From: Azonexaceae bacterium
GTDB taxonomy: Bacteria > Pseudomonadota > Gammaproteobacteria > Burkholderiales > Rhodocyclaceae
Reading direction: 5' to 3'
Assembly (NCBI GenBank): GCA_013335535.1
Contig: JAAXVL010000005.1
Location: 62,001-126,000, forward strand
DNA length: 64,000 bases
Positions 51,623-61,344 of the stretch are shown here, piece by piece (the first letter of the stretch is position 1; each line of letters opens with the position of its first letter). The notes under the pieces were generated by a model. The model saw nothing but the letters and a program-made list of their open reading frames with translations. It searched no databases and was not told the DNA's origin. A program made the translations under genes and the position numbers.

Positions 51623-52543
51623 TCAGCCCTGAAGGCGACCCAGCAGCAGATATTCCATCAACGCCTTCTGCACATGCAGACGATTCTCAGCCTCGTCCCA
51701 GACCACCGATTGCGGCCCATCGATCACCTCGGCGGTAACTTCCTCGCCACGATGCGCCGGCAGACAATGCATGAAAACCGCCTGAGGATTAGCCACTCGC
51801 ATCATCTCGCCATCAACGCACCAGTCGGCGAAATCCTTGATCCGTGCCTCGTTTTCAGCCTCGAATCCCATTGACGTCCAGACGTCAGTAGTCACCAAAT
51901 CGGCGCCCCGGCACGCATCCATCGGATCGGCAAAGACCTTGAAGCGGGCCGGATCGATCTTACCGACCAAATCGGCATTGATCTCGTAACCGGGTGGCGT
52001 GGACACATGCACCTTGAAATCGAGAACCTCGGCAGCCTGTAGCCAGGTGTTGCACATGTTGTTGGCGTCGCCCACCCAGGCCACCGTCTTGCCCTGAATG
52101 CAACCGCGATGCTCGATGAAGGTATAGATGTCAGCCAGAATCTGACAGGGGTGATATTCGTTAGTCAGTCCGTTGATCACCGGCACGCGCGAATTTGCGG
52201 CAAAACGCTCGATGATGTCCTGCTCGAAGGTACGGATCATCACGATGTCGCTCATTCGCGAAATAACCTGGGCCGCATCCTCGACCGGTTCGCCGCGCCC
52301 CAACTGTGAGTCGCGCGTATTGAGGTAGATTGCCGAGCCCCCCAACTGCTGCATGCCCGCCTCGAATGACAGACGCGTCCGCGTACTGGCCTTCTCGAAA
52401 ATCATCACCAGCGTCCGGTCAGATAGTGGCCAGTACTTCTGGTAAGACTTGAACTGGTTCTTGATCCATCGCGTCCGCTCGAAAACATACTCAAGCTCGT
52501 CACGCGTGAAGTCCTTGAACTGCAGAAAGTGTTTGATCGCCAT
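51623..52543 (-). CDS. argF: Ornithine carbamoyltransferase
   Basis: 306 residues. The carbamoyl-phosphate loop is STRTRLSFEAG and the ornithine-binding loop is HCLPAHRGEEV. It has the family-standard start KHFLQFKDFT. It converts ornithine and carbamoyl phosphate to citrulline. It lies 3 bp from argD and 37 bp before argG, forming argD-argF-argG. Confidence 0.96.
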   Translation of the reverse strand: MAIKHFLQFKDFTRDELEYVFERTRWIKNQFKSYQKYWPLSDRTLVMIFEKASTRTRLSFEAGMQQLGGSAIYLNTRDSQLGRGEPVEDAAQVISRMSDIVMIRTFEQDIIERFAANSRVPVINGLTNEYHPCQILADIYTFIEHRGCIQGKTVAWVGDANNMCNTWLQAAEVLDFKVHVSTPPGYEINADLVGKIDPARFKVFADPMDACRGADLVTTDVWTSMGFEAENEARIKDFADWCVDGEMMRVANPQAVFMHCLPAHRGEEVTAEVIDGPQSVVWDEAENRLHVQKALMEYLLLGRLQG

Positions 52544-52546
52544 GAT

Positions 52547-53719
52547 TTAGGCCGCCAAAAATTCCTTGATGAGAGGAGCGCACCGGTCAACCAGCTCCCG
52601 GGCATCATTTTCACTAAAAATCAGCGGCGGCAGGAAGCGAACTACCGTATCGGCCGTCACGTTAATCAACAAGCCCGCCGCTAAGGCCTTGCCGACCAAT
52701 TCACCGCAAGGGCGATCGAGCTCAATGCCGATCATCAAGCCGTGACCGCGAATCTCGACAAGCCCGGCCGTACCAGCAAGGGCCTCGGCCATCAACGAGC
52801 GAATCAAGACGCCGATACGTTCAGCGTTGGCCATCAAGCCTTCTGCTTCAATCGTTTCAATGGTTGTCAGTGCGGCGGTGGACACTAGCGGGTTACCACC
52901 AAAAGTGGAACCGTGATTACCTGGGCCGAAAAGCCCGGCCGCCTTACCGCCAGCCATGCAGGCACCAATCGGCACCCCTGAACCCAGACCTTTGGCCAGC
53001 GTTGCAATATCCGGCTGAATGCCGGCGTGCTGATATCCGAACCACTTGCCGGTGCGCGCCATACCGCATTGCACTTCGTCACAGATCAGCAACCAGCCGT
53101 GCTCGTCACACAACTGACGCAACGCCTTCTGGTATTCAAGAGAGGCAAGATGAATGCCCCCCTCTCCTTGAATAATTTCAAGCATAACTGCGACGATATT
53201 CTGGTTGTGTTCGGCAACTACTTGGATCGCAGCCAGATCATCATAAGGAACGCGGATAAAACCGGAAACCAGCGGCTCAAAGCCAGCCTGCGCCTTGCGA
53301 TTACCCGTTGCCGAAAGCGTCGCCAAAGTCCTGCCATGGAAAGCCTTTTCCATGACAATAACCGTCGGGTTTTCTATTCCTTTTTTGTGCCCGTAATAAC
53401 GGGCCAGCTTGATCGCTGCTTCATTGGCTTCGGCGCCGGAATTGGAGAAAAAGATCTCCTGCATCCCGGAAATCTCGGCGAGCTTGTCAGCCAGCAGTTC
53501 CTGCTCGCGAATTCGATAAAGATTGGAAGTGTGCAGCATGCGCCCGGCTTGAATAGCAATCGCCGACACCAGCTTGGGATGGGCGTGACCAAGCGTAGAA
53601 ACGGCAATCCCGGACAACGCATCCAGGTATTCCTTGCCCTCGGTATCTGTAATCCGGCACCCCTGGCCATGGCTAAAAGCCACTGGCAACCGGGCATAGG
53701 TATTCATGACATGCGACAT
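52547..53719 (-). CDS. argD: Acetylornithine aminotransferase
   Basis: 390 residues from ATG 53719 (another ATG at 53707). The PLP lysine is in TLAKGLGSGVPIGA, with CDEVQCGMARTG upstream and the GHAHPKLV substrate loop near the start. It makes N-acetylornithine from the semialdehyde and can also act in lysine synthesis. The upstream extension of the frame (to 53773) has no ribosome site. It is the first gene of the arg operon. Confidence 0.95.
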   Translation of the reverse strand: MSHVMNTYARLPVAFSHGQGCRITDTEGKEYLDALSGIAVSTLGHAHPKLVSAIAIQAGRMLHTSNLYRIREQELLADKLAEISGMQEIFFSNSGAEANEAAIKLARYYGHKKGIENPTVIVMEKAFHGRTLATLSATGNRKAQAGFEPLVSGFIRVPYDDLAAIQVVAEHNQNIVAVMLEIIQGEGGIHLASLEYQKALRQLCDEHGWLLICDEVQCGMARTGKWFGYQHAGIQPDIATLAKGLGSGVPIGACMAGGKAAGLFGPGNHGSTFGGNPLVSTAALTTIETIEAEGLMANAERIGVLIRSLMAEALAGTAGLVEIRGHGLMIGIELDRPCGELVGKALAAGLLINVTADTVVRFLPPLIFSENDARELVDRCAPLIKEFLAA

Positions 53720-53963
53720 GAGGCAACCCCAAAAAACGAAAACGGCGGTCATCGCCGCCGGAATAATCGCCACTCAGCGGACGAGCACCCCGCAAGAGCA
53801 ATAGAAGCTCGGATTTTAGGTCAAAAGCAAGGCCTTGTATAGAACGACAAAGACCACCGCGCATGCCGGCCCCAGCGCCCATACGCCATAATTATGGAAA
53901 GGCTTCGGGCTTCTGCTAGAATTCGCCAACGCAAGGTCGCATCGCCCAACGCAGATTAGAACA

Positions 53964-54257
53964 ATGACAACTACAGACTCGACCACATTCATCATTGTTG
54001 GCCTCACCAAGCAAGGCAAGAAGTTTCGCCCCAGTGACTGGGCAGAACGCCTGTGTGGCGTCATGTCCGCCTTTGGCGCCGAGCGCAAGATGAAATACTC
54101 CCCCTACGTTGGCCCCGGTGACTACAACGGTGAAAAAGCTGTCTTCGTAGACGGTCGCCTCGGCGAAATTGAACCAATGGCCTACCGCTTCATGCTCAAC
54201 TTCGCCCAAGACAACGACCTGCAGATCATTGACGGCGTTTGCTCGCTGGAAAAATAA
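53964..54257 (+). CDS. DUF3579 family protein
   Basis: 97 residues. The sequence IIVGLTKQGKKFRPSDWAERLCGVMSAFG and YSPYVGPGDYNGEKAVFVDGRLGEIEPMAYRFMLNFA matches DUF3579, a betaproteobacterial family of unknown function that often lies between argD and rpsT. It is a single-gene unit with a terminator after it. Confidence 0.93.
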   Translation: MTTTDSTTFIIVGLTKQGKKFRPSDWAERLCGVMSAFGAERKMKYSPYVGPGDYNGEKAVFVDGRLGEIEPMAYRFMLNFAQDNDLQIIDGVCSLEK

Positions 54258-54282
54258 AACAAACAACCAAAACCACGAAAAT

Positions 54283-54312
54283 AAAAAAGGCGCCTAAAGG
54301 CGCCATTTTTAT
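54283..54312. terminator. Bidirectional terminator between DUF3579 and rpsT
   Basis: A short GC-rich stem GGCGCC-TAAA-GGCGCC flanked by A and T tracts. It can end the plus-strand DUF3579 transcript and the minus-strand rpsT transcript. Confidence 0.88.
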
Positions 54313-54329
54313 TTGAGCAATCAACTCGA

Positions 54330-54599
54330 TCAGGCAGCAGCAAGCGCCTTGATCTGGGCAGAAAGACGACTCTTGGTGCGTGAAGCCTTGTTCTTATGAA
54401 CAATCTTCTTGTCAGCGATGCGATCGAGAACCGCAACGGATTGCTGAAAGACGCCCTGAGCGGCGGCTTTATCACCAGCTTCGATCGCCTGACGGACGCG
54501 CTTGATTGCGGTACGCAGGGTCGAACGCAGGCTGGCGTTATGGGAACGCTGCCCGTCAGCTTGACGGGCGCGCTTGCGGGCTTGTGCGCTGTTGGCCAT
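54330..54599 (-). CDS. rpsT: 30S ribosomal protein S20
   Basis: 89 residues, highly basic and helical, starting [21 protein letters not shown] and ending [13 protein letters not shown]. This is the normal length. S20 binds 16S rRNA early in small-subunit assembly. It is a stand-alone gene with a terminator 18 bp past the stop. Confidence 0.97.
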   Translation of the reverse strand: MANSAQARKRARQADGQRSHNASLRSTLRTAIKRVRQAIEAGDKAAAQGVFQQSVAVLDRIADKKIVHKNKASRTKSRLSAQIKALAAA

Positions 54600-54689
54600 G
54601 GAAGGAATCTCTACAAGTCAGTAAAACGATGGATTATCTTACAAAAACGCAGCCACAGCAAGCAATCGATTCTACTTTGGCAACCATTG

Positions 54690-55352
54690 CTACAAAAGCT
54701 TTTTGGTGCTTACGACATCCGGAGAAATTTCGTCGCCTTGATGCGGTAGGAATTCGAACTCAACCTCAATCCGCTTGATGGATTTCACCGCCCGTCCATT
54801 GAGTAAAGCAGGGCTAAACAATGCCGCCAGGAAGGCTTTTCGAGCCGCTTCTTCCATGACTGGCGAAAGCGTATGTCCGTCAGGCACAACATCCCTAACA
54901 CGACCCAATTCGTCTATAAATACTGTGAACACTGCACTCTTCACCCCCATGACAGGCAAGCCAGGCGGCCACGGAATATTGATTTCCGATACCGGCTGCG
55001 CCGACACAGAAATGCGATCCCGTGTCAAATAGTCTTCAGATGCAGGTGGGCTGAGCACTGGTGCATCAGTCGCTTCGCCCGGTGATTTTTTCTGTGGTAA
55101 CTCATCTGGGATAGCACTTTTCGACACCACCGCTTCACCCTTCGCGCTTAAAGACGCTAGACCAAGCGCATGGTAAGGCTCCAACAAGACAGACAGCCCC
55201 CCTCCCCGGGACGCCACACCACCCCAACCGGGAATAGACAGGAACACAACTCCCCCCCACTCCGCCAGCACGACACAGTGCAACAAGATCGACGTAACGG
55301 CAGCGACTGCCAGCCTACCCCGCCCGCCGCCGGCGGGGCTGAACAGATTCAT
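54690..55352 (-). CDS. TonB-like C-terminal domain protein
   Basis: 220 residues from ATG 55352. One N-terminal membrane helix (LAVAAVTSILLHCVVLAEWGGVVF) and a Pro/Ser-rich periplasmic linker lead to a TonB C-terminal fold (SAVFTVFIDELGRVRDVVPDGH to RIEVEFEFLPHQ). It is the last gene of the minor-pilin operon, 2 bp after pilY1. ExbB/ExbD genes are not nearby, so it may be a structural rather than energy-transducing protein. Role uncertain. Confidence 0.75.
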   Translation of the reverse strand: MNLFSPAGGGRGRLAVAAVTSILLHCVVLAEWGGVVFLSIPGWGGVASRGGGLSVLLEPYHALGLASLSAKGEAVVSKSAIPDELPQKKSPGEATDAPVLSPPASEDYLTRDRISVSAQPVSEINIPWPPGLPVMGVKSAVFTVFIDELGRVRDVVPDGHTLSPVMEEAARKAFLAALFSPALLNGRAVKSIKRIEVEFEFLPHQGDEISPDVVSTKKLL

Positions 55353-55354
55353 GG

Positions 55355-58300
55355 TTAGTCGATAAGTTCTCGCCACGACGTCCGACGCGAAGATGCTCCA
55401 CCCGGAGTTGCGCCAGGGCCGGCAGACTTGGGCGTTGTAACGCCACTGCTGTCCTTTACGAGAACCTTGGTCGAACCATCCGAGGTAGTGACTACAGTCA
55501 AGCCAACGATCAGGTACTGATTGCTGAAGGCCTCACCGGTCCCAGAACCACTTAGCAAATTGATCGTATAGAGCCGAGAAGCGCCACCCGATACGCAAGC
55601 ATCACCAGTTGGCAACGCTGAGCCAGCAAAAATCGTATTTCCGGACAGCGCCAAGGGCGTCACAATGCGCTCACCCGACGTCGGCAAATCAAACCACCAT
55701 CCATTTTTTGCAGTCCAGTCTACCGAATTCGTCGACGAACCGACAGTCGCCCCTCCAGCAGCAACTGTATAAGTCTGCTGAACCATAGTCGAATTGGTAC
55801 GAATATCACCCCACCCCGAGTTGGTCAGCGTCTCCTTGAAGGCTGCGATAGTTTGTGTGGTTGTATCCGTAATATCCGCCGTTCCCAAGTAGCGCCCAGT
55901 ACCTACGATAACGACGGGACTACCGTTCACTTCCTTCAACCTGGGGGGGACGGTAATTGGCTGCGCCGTGCCCGTCCCCGTGGCAAAACTCGCCAGCAAT
56001 TGCGCCGATTGATGGGGGAGTACGAGATTATCAACATCAAAGCGCCAGAGATTGCCGAACAGGTCCCCGCCGTAATAACGCAAAGCTGTATTGTTCGAAC
56101 TATCAGCAATCCAGGCATTGATCTTAGCCAACCCACTAGGACTACCAGAAGAACCTACAAGTGTTGGAATATCGAGCAACAAAATACCAGATCCAGCATC
56201 CACAATAAACAGATGCCCCTGCCCATCACCACTCATATTGTTGTATCCGGAGGTGAGTGCAACAACCCACGTGCCGTCTGCCCTCTTCGCAATGATCGGA
56301 TTTCCGTAACTCAACCCCAAATTGGTATCGGAAAACTCCCAAAGCAGGACCGGACTTTCCGGCGTCGTAATATCAAGGGCGTAATAACCCTTGCCGCCAC
56401 CATTCAAACCACCAACAAGAATTGTTTTCCAGGCACCACCGACATACACATCACCGATGACAGGCGTGCCGTCTACGAAGTAGGCATGTCGCGAACCGTA
56501 TGAACTGTCTGCCAACTTATAAAGATTGGGCATCACAGCGGTAGGGATAAATGCCCAAGCCTCTTTCCCTGCATTCGTACCAGAGGCGTAAAACGCATGC
56601 AGCATCCCGTCATTGGCACCGACGTAAATCATATGCGTACGCGATGCACTGGCACTCTTGAATGCAGCGTAACCGGTGTCCGTATAGCCAAACAGCGGAG
56701 GCCCAACGTAAACCGGAGTACTGGATACGATATCGCCCAAAACCGAGCTACGCTTGCGGTACAGTATGTCTTCCTTAGTGCGATCGCCGCGAAGGAAATT
56801 GACCAAATAGGTACCATCATTGGCATCGGTCAGATTACCTGAACTTAAGCTGGAGCATTGCGACGAGACCACCGTCTTGCTACACAAACCGTCGAAATAG
56901 CTCTTCTGCCCAGCCGTCATATTACTGTAGGCAAAACTCGTCAATGTACCGCTCTTGTTGAAATAGATCGCTCGGCTGGAAGGCGTCGTCGCATCAAGCA
57001 AGTCCTTTGCAGACCACTCCGAAGTCGAGGAGATAACGGCCGTCTCGGCGTCAATCTTGTAAGATTTTACGTCGCCGACCCAACTCGACGTCGTATAGCT
57101 AGCCTGGTAAACATAGTTGTTAGCACCCGCAACGAGTTCCAGCGTATTGGTACTCGCTGCTGAAGCTGCACCTGTTTTTTCCTGAATTGACGTTACGACC
57201 CCGCTAATTGCATTCTTGAGCTCGTCGGCATTGAGCGCCGAATAATACTGACCGCGGCCGTCTACAGCAGCGTGCCACAGGTCGTCAATATTCACCGCAC
57301 CTGCGCCATCGTAGGGAACTGGCCAATTGGCCGCCCCCGTCGTGAGATTCTTGTATGAACCCGATGTCTGGGTCAAATAATTCTTGTCGTACGCAAGGGT
57401 ACCGCTGACCCCCAACCCGATAGTGTAGGTCGTCATATGCTGCCATGTAGCAGCGTCACGATCAGTGCCTCGCAAACTGTTCTCACAAACATCGCGACTG
57501 GTTCCAGAAGTGCTCGAGGAGCAGTTTCCCAGGGAACTTGTACGCAAATCGGTTTTGTAAAAGTACTCGGCAACGTCCGCCAGCGAATCGGTACTTCCCC
57601 CGATGATCCCGTCCGTATAAGTAACAGCGCTATACGTGATCGAGTTGGAAAGCGCAGCAACCGTGGAGCCGTTCACAACATGCGTACCGGACTCACACGT
57701 GGTGGTTGTGCTTCCATCTACCCAGGTAGTACCGGAATCGGTTGATGTCTGCGGGGTAACCGCCACCGAATACGTGGTTGCGCTACATCTGCGACGACCC
57801 AATCGTCCAATATCGTATTTCGTCCGCGACTGAATCGTTCCGGCCGTTGCTCCGTCATGCATTGGGCGGGACTCGGAGGCATCCTGATTGCCGACGTTGG
57901 TACTTCCGTCAAGCCTGAAGGGAGCGTAGGTAGACGTTTCGATGTTCGTATTCCAATAGCCGTCCGTCGACAAAATGGCATAGTTTCGCTGACATGAATA
58001 TTCCATTGGATCGTAGGTCTGCCCCGAAATACTCTTGGCAAAATAGCGTCCGACCTTGGACAAGGATGCACGAAGTGGCGTCCAGTCATTCGCCGACTCC
58101 GCATAAAGGCTGCTGTAGAAATTTGATTTTTGCGTCGCATCGAACGTCTTCACGTCACGAAAATTATTGGTCCCGTCCGTAATCCCGGTATCCCTGATCG
58201 AGGTAAATCCAATTCTGTATCCGCTATCCAATGCAGAAAACGCATGCCCAACAGCTGTTCGCATCAAGAGTGTGCGTTTCCGATAATACGTATACCAATT

Positions 58301-59146
58301 CGCATAATTGGTTGCATCTGCCGATGCGGCATTAACTTTCACCAAGGTAAAAACACTGCTTGCCCCACTTGTCTGCGCCATGCATTCTGCATAAAATGTA
58401 GTAGTGGAATCGACGACCCCTGCTGACCCGGTATAGCTCCACCCCATGGCACCTTGACTACCAGAATAGTTGTAGTAATGAGCCCCCAAGGGAAATGACC
58501 ACGAAGAACTGGATGTCGAACCTGACGATGACGTAACGTTAATTACCAAAGTTCCTGCCGAACCACTCGTCCTGCTCCAGGATGTCACCGTACCTGTAAG
58601 ACGACGAGAACTACCACTAGACAACGTAATCGACTCACCTGCCACAAATGTATTTGTTGTCAGGAAAAGCGACGAGGAATTTATGTTGAATGTTTTGCTT
58701 CCCGTGCTCGGCGTAACACCGGTAGATGTTCCGATACTCACGCTCACACCAGTATTGGCAAGATTGGTAGTCGACCCGCCTGTGGCAAAGCCATCATCCG
58801 GTGCCGCCGAAAAACTGGAATTGGCGTAATCCGTTGGGGTTGATGTAACGGGCGGTTTGTAGGTGTAATTCGGGTTGTAGGCCAAACCATTGCATTGTGA
58901 AGACCAATATCCGTAACTTCCTGTATCGGACATGTCGTCAGGCATATATTCTGAATCCATACTGCCCGAGCTATCCAGAATGAACATGATATTCGGCTTG
59001 GCTGTTATGTTGTCTTTGGTGATCAAAGGCTCATTGGCTATATCGGTACTGGCGGCGTCAACACACATCGATGCCAGCAGAGCCGTCGAGCAAACCGCCA
59101 CAAATCGAAGCATGGCAAGCAAGCGGGGGAATTTGAGCGATGTCAT
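55355..59146 (-). CDS. pilY1: Type IV pilus adhesin/assembly protein PilY1
   Basis: 1263 residues from ATG 59146, preceded by GGAG. A signal peptide (about 1-32) is followed by a von Willebrand A domain with MIDAS DxSxS (D58-S60-S62 in FILDSSGSM). The domain contains a Ser/Thr/Gly-rich insertion at about 115-225. The C-terminal beta-propeller has YVGANDGMLHAFYA, GSRHAYFVDGTPVIGDVYV and GGLNGGGKGYYALDI. It sits at the pilus tip, controls retraction, and supports adhesion or surface sensing. It follows the minor pilin genes in the same operon. Confidence 0.94.
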   Translation of the reverse strand: MTSLKFPRLLAMLRFVAVCSTALLASMCVDAASTDIANEPLITKDNITAKPNIMFILDSSGSMDSEYMPDDMSDTGSYGYWSSQCNGLAYNPNYTYKPPVTSTPTDYANSSFSAAPDDGFATGGSTTNLANTGVSVSIGTSTGVTPSTGSKTFNINSSSLFLTTNTFVAGESITLSSGSSRRLTGTVTSWSRTSGSAGTLVINVTSSSGSTSSSSWSFPLGAHYYNYSGSQGAMGWSYTGSAGVVDSTTTFYAECMAQTSGASSVFTLVKVNAASADATNYANWYTYYRKRTLLMRTAVGHAFSALDSGYRIGFTSIRDTGITDGTNNFRDVKTFDATQKSNFYSSLYAESANDWTPLRASLSKVGRYFAKSISGQTYDPMEYSCQRNYAILSTDGYWNTNIETSTYAPFRLDGSTNVGNQDASESRPMHDGATAGTIQSRTKYDIGRLGRRRCSATTYSVAVTPQTSTDSGTTWVDGSTTTTCESGTHVVNGSTVAALSNSITYSAVTYTDGIIGGSTDSLADVAEYFYKTDLRTSSLGNCSSSTSGTSRDVCENSLRGTDRDAATWQHMTTYTIGLGVSGTLAYDKNYLTQTSGSYKNLTTGAANWPVPYDGAGAVNIDDLWHAAVDGRGQYYSALNADELKNAISGVVTSIQEKTGAASAASTNTLELVAGANNYVYQASYTTSSWVGDVKSYKIDAETAVISSTSEWSAKDLLDATTPSSRAIYFNKSGTLTSFAYSNMTAGQKSYFDGLCSKTVVSSQCSSLSSGNLTDANDGTYLVNFLRGDRTKEDILYRKRSSVLGDIVSSTPVYVGPPLFGYTDTGYAAFKSASASRTHMIYVGANDGMLHAFYASGTNAGKEAWAFIPTAVMPNLYKLADSSYGSRHAYFVDGTPVIGDVYVGGAWKTILVGGLNGGGKGYYALDITTPESPVLLWEFSDTNLGLSYGNPIIAKRADGTWVVALTSGYNNMSGDGQGHLFIVDAGSGILLLDIPTLVGSSGSPSGLAKINAWIADSSNNTALRYYGGDLFGNLWRFDVDNLVLPHQSAQLLASFATGTGTAQPITVPPRLKEVNGSPVVIVGTGRYLGTADITDTTTQTIAAFKETLTNSGWGDIRTNSTMVQQTYTVAAGGATVGSSTNSVDWTAKNGWWFDLPTSGERIVTPLALSGNTIFAGSALPTGDACVSGGASRLYTINLLSGSGTGEAFSNQYLIVGLTVVTTSDGSTKVLVKDSSGVTTPKSAGPGATPGGASSRRTSWRELID

Positions 59147-59171
59147 AACAACTCCAATTCGAGGGAAGCCC

Positions 59172-59840
59172 TCAGAAATGCACAATGGTTTCGGTGTAGC
59201 TGGTTGTATTTCTGGCACCTGAAACGCGAACGACAATGCGCACATAGGGCAGAACCGTACTCTTGCTAACACCGGTCCCGGCGCTGTAGTCACGCACTTC
59301 GTTGGTACCTGATGTAGTGGATGCCTTTAGCGGCCTGGCACAATTTATGGTGGCGCCAAGAGAAGAGCCAGTCGCATCGCAAAGCCTGAAAGCAATATAA
59401 CTTGCCGTATTACCATTGATCTTTCCGGCAAGGGTCACTGGCGCCAGTGTGCAAGTTGCATAGCTACCGGAAATCTGCTCGCCGCAGTAAGTATCGGTCC
59501 ATTTGACCAATTTTCTTGTAGTTGCCGTCAGTTGCGAGCCGGTCACATCCACCAGTTCATCGGTACTTGCGTAGTAAGCGATATCAGCAATGTTTTCGTC
59601 CAACCCTGCGGAATTTCCGTTGATCTTTGAGTAAAGCGTCGCAATGACCTGGCGTGTAGCCTGATCCGCTGCGGCCGTTGCCTCTTGCTGAAAACTCAGG
59701 TTGCCAGCTACCGTTGAACTCATGCTGACCGCACGCATTAGTCCGATACTGGCGATGGCCAATGCCGCCAAGGCAAGCATGGCGTATAACAGGGACAAGC
59801 CACTCTGGTGCTTGCCGGAACGGGTATTCAGGAGTTCCAC
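59172..59840 (-). CDS. pilX: Minor pilin/assembly protein PilX
   Basis: 222 residues with an N-terminal hydrophobic helix without the pilin Phe-Glu pair (QSGLSLLYAMLALAALAIASIGLMRAV) and the PilX_N region MSSTVAGNLSFQQEATAAADQAT. It lies between pilW (overlapping by 13 bp) and pilY1, the standard position. It contributes to the priming complex of the pilus. Confidence 0.9.
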   Translation of the reverse strand: MELLNTRSGKHQSGLSLLYAMLALAALAIASIGLMRAVSMSSTVAGNLSFQQEATAAADQATRQVIATLYSKINGNSAGLDENIADIAYYASTDELVDVTGSQLTATTRKLVKWTDTYCGEQISGSYATCTLAPVTLAGKINGNTASYIAFRLCDATGSSLGATINCARPLKASTTSGTNEVRDYSAGTGVSKSTVLPYVRIVVRVSGARNTTSYTETIVHF

Positions 59841-60880
59841 AGCATATTCCTCAAAGGAATCAGGGTGTCATACACCTTGTATCGATAGTGTTTCCAGTTC
59901 GTCAGATTATCCACTTTGATCTGAACGCACTTGCCGCCACTGCCACTGGCACAGTCGACCGCGCCTGAAACCGTAATCGCGGTTCCGATATCCCATTCCG
60001 GAAGGCTCGGTGTAACCTCTTCCCGCTCGTACTCCATGCTGCGAGAAACGAGTGCGACCCTGACCGCAATTACCTGCTGCCAACCAGCAGCAGTGGTTGG
60101 CGTTGTCGTATCGTAGGCATCGATAACCTTGTCTGCATTCGTATCCTTGCCGTACAAGGCTTGCAGATTGACAATTTCCGGGGCTATATCCTGCGTCGCG
60201 CCACCGAACTCCGTCATCTGCAACACGTTCTGGGAACTGATGGAGTAGGATCTTGAACGAAGAGAATTTCCAAGGTTCAAAATGTAGCTATCTGCGTCAT
60301 AGCCGGAAGTTGGCGCATTGGTACTAAAATCAGCGTGATCTACTGTTGTTGTGGTGACTGCCGTTGCCTTGAAAAGCGTGCACCACTGACCGGCACTCCA
60401 AGTTTCGGGAACAGCCACCAGGTAATCGTTTACCGCAACCGAAAATGACCCCTTGACCACGAATGACGTACCGGCTTGCAAATGAAGCTCTGTAACATCA
60501 AGAGGAACCGCAGCACCACGCCTGTTGCTTGAAAAAACACCTAGAACATCGGGCGCCCCACTGGCACCATCCGTAATAACGATCGGCGCCAAGGTCATGG
60601 TGACATCGCTCCCACCGTAGTTACCCTTCACCTGACAGCCTAAAGCTGCGGGATTCCCACCCAAGCCATACCCAGCCTGTCGCAATTCCCGCTGAATCGC
60701 ATGAAGGCTCACCGACCCACTAACCTGGGCATCACCACCAGACGTTGCCGCACGCCTTTGCCCTTCTGCCAAGGAAAGCACCTGGGTAATTGCCAAGGTG
60801 GTCAACAAACCGATAAACAGACCAACCATCAGTTCGATCAGCAGCAAACCCTGTTGATATTTTCCGCTCATGTTAGGCAT
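59828..60880 (-). CDS. pilW: Type IV pilus minor pilin PilW
   Basis: 350 residues. The helix GLLLIELMVGLFIGLLTTLAITQ has the Glu5-like residue after a modified cleavage site (QQG). SLHAIQRELRQAGYGLGGNP and the late AVRVALVSRSMEYEREEVTP block are typical of PilW. It overlaps pilV at its start by 8 bp and pilX at its end by 13 bp. Confidence 0.92.
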   Translation of the reverse strand: MPNMSGKYQQGLLLIELMVGLFIGLLTTLAITQVLSLAEGQRRAATSGGDAQVSGSVSLHAIQRELRQAGYGLGGNPAALGCQVKGNYGGSDVTMTLAPIVITDGASGAPDVLGVFSSNRRGAAVPLDVTELHLQAGTSFVVKGSFSVAVNDYLVAVPETWSAGQWCTLFKATAVTTTTVDHADFSTNAPTSGYDADSYILNLGNSLRSRSYSISSQNVLQMTEFGGATQDIAPEIVNLQALYGKDTNADKVIDAYDTTTPTTAAGWQQVIAVRVALVSRSMEYEREEVTPSLPEWDIGTAITVSGAVDCASGSGGKCVQIKVDNLTNWKHYRYKVYDTLIPLRNMLWNS

Positions 60881-61331
60881 CCGTTTTAGCGATGGTCGTA
60901 GCCGTCACATACTGATGTGCATCACCACCCGGCATGGTCCAACTTACCGTAATGGTAACGTCGCCATTTGCGGCATTGACAGTGACTGTTGACGACCCTG
61001 ACGGCAGATTCACAGCAACCTTATTCGACCAGTCTGCGCACTTCGTGTATCCATTGCAGTTACCGCTGGCGTATTGGGACAGATTTGGAATATCAACCCA
61101 CATTTCACCAATCAACTGGCTGGCCAAGTAAGCCGCATCAGCCCGAATTTTCGAAGATGTCTGCTCCCTTGTCATGGCAGCCTGGACACCGACCAAACCC
61201 AGAATCCCCAGCGCGAAAACCATAATTGCGACCATTGCTTCGAGAATGGCGAAGCCTTTTTGCAATCTGCCAGCAACATCTGGATATTGTTGCCCAGACT
61301 TATGATCGGAAATTTGCGAACGGGACGACAT
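60873..61331 (-). CDS. pilV: Type IV pilus modification protein PilV
   Basis: 152 residues from ATG 61331, preceded by AGGAG. The prepilin site is RLQKG followed by FAILEAMVAIMVFALGILGLVG, then AAMTREQTSSKIRADAAYLASQLIGEMW, typical of PilV. A longer frame reaching 61505 overlaps fimT and was not used. The start lies 14 bp after the fimT stop. Confidence 0.92.
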   Translation of the reverse strand: MSSRSQISDHKSGQQYPDVAGRLQKGFAILEAMVAIMVFALGILGLVGVQAAMTREQTSSKIRADAAYLASQLIGEMWVDIPNLSQYASGNCNGYTKCADWSNKVAVNLPSGSSTVTVNAANGDVTITVSWTMPGGDAHQYVTATTIAKTDA

Positions 61332-61344
61332 GACAACTCCTGGG

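Noticed and set aside
53816-54088. Minus-strand frame of 90 residues ending in a hydrophobic segment
   Set aside because: Its first half lies antisense to the DUF3579 gene and there is no ribosome site. The hydrophobic end alone is not enough to call a gene.
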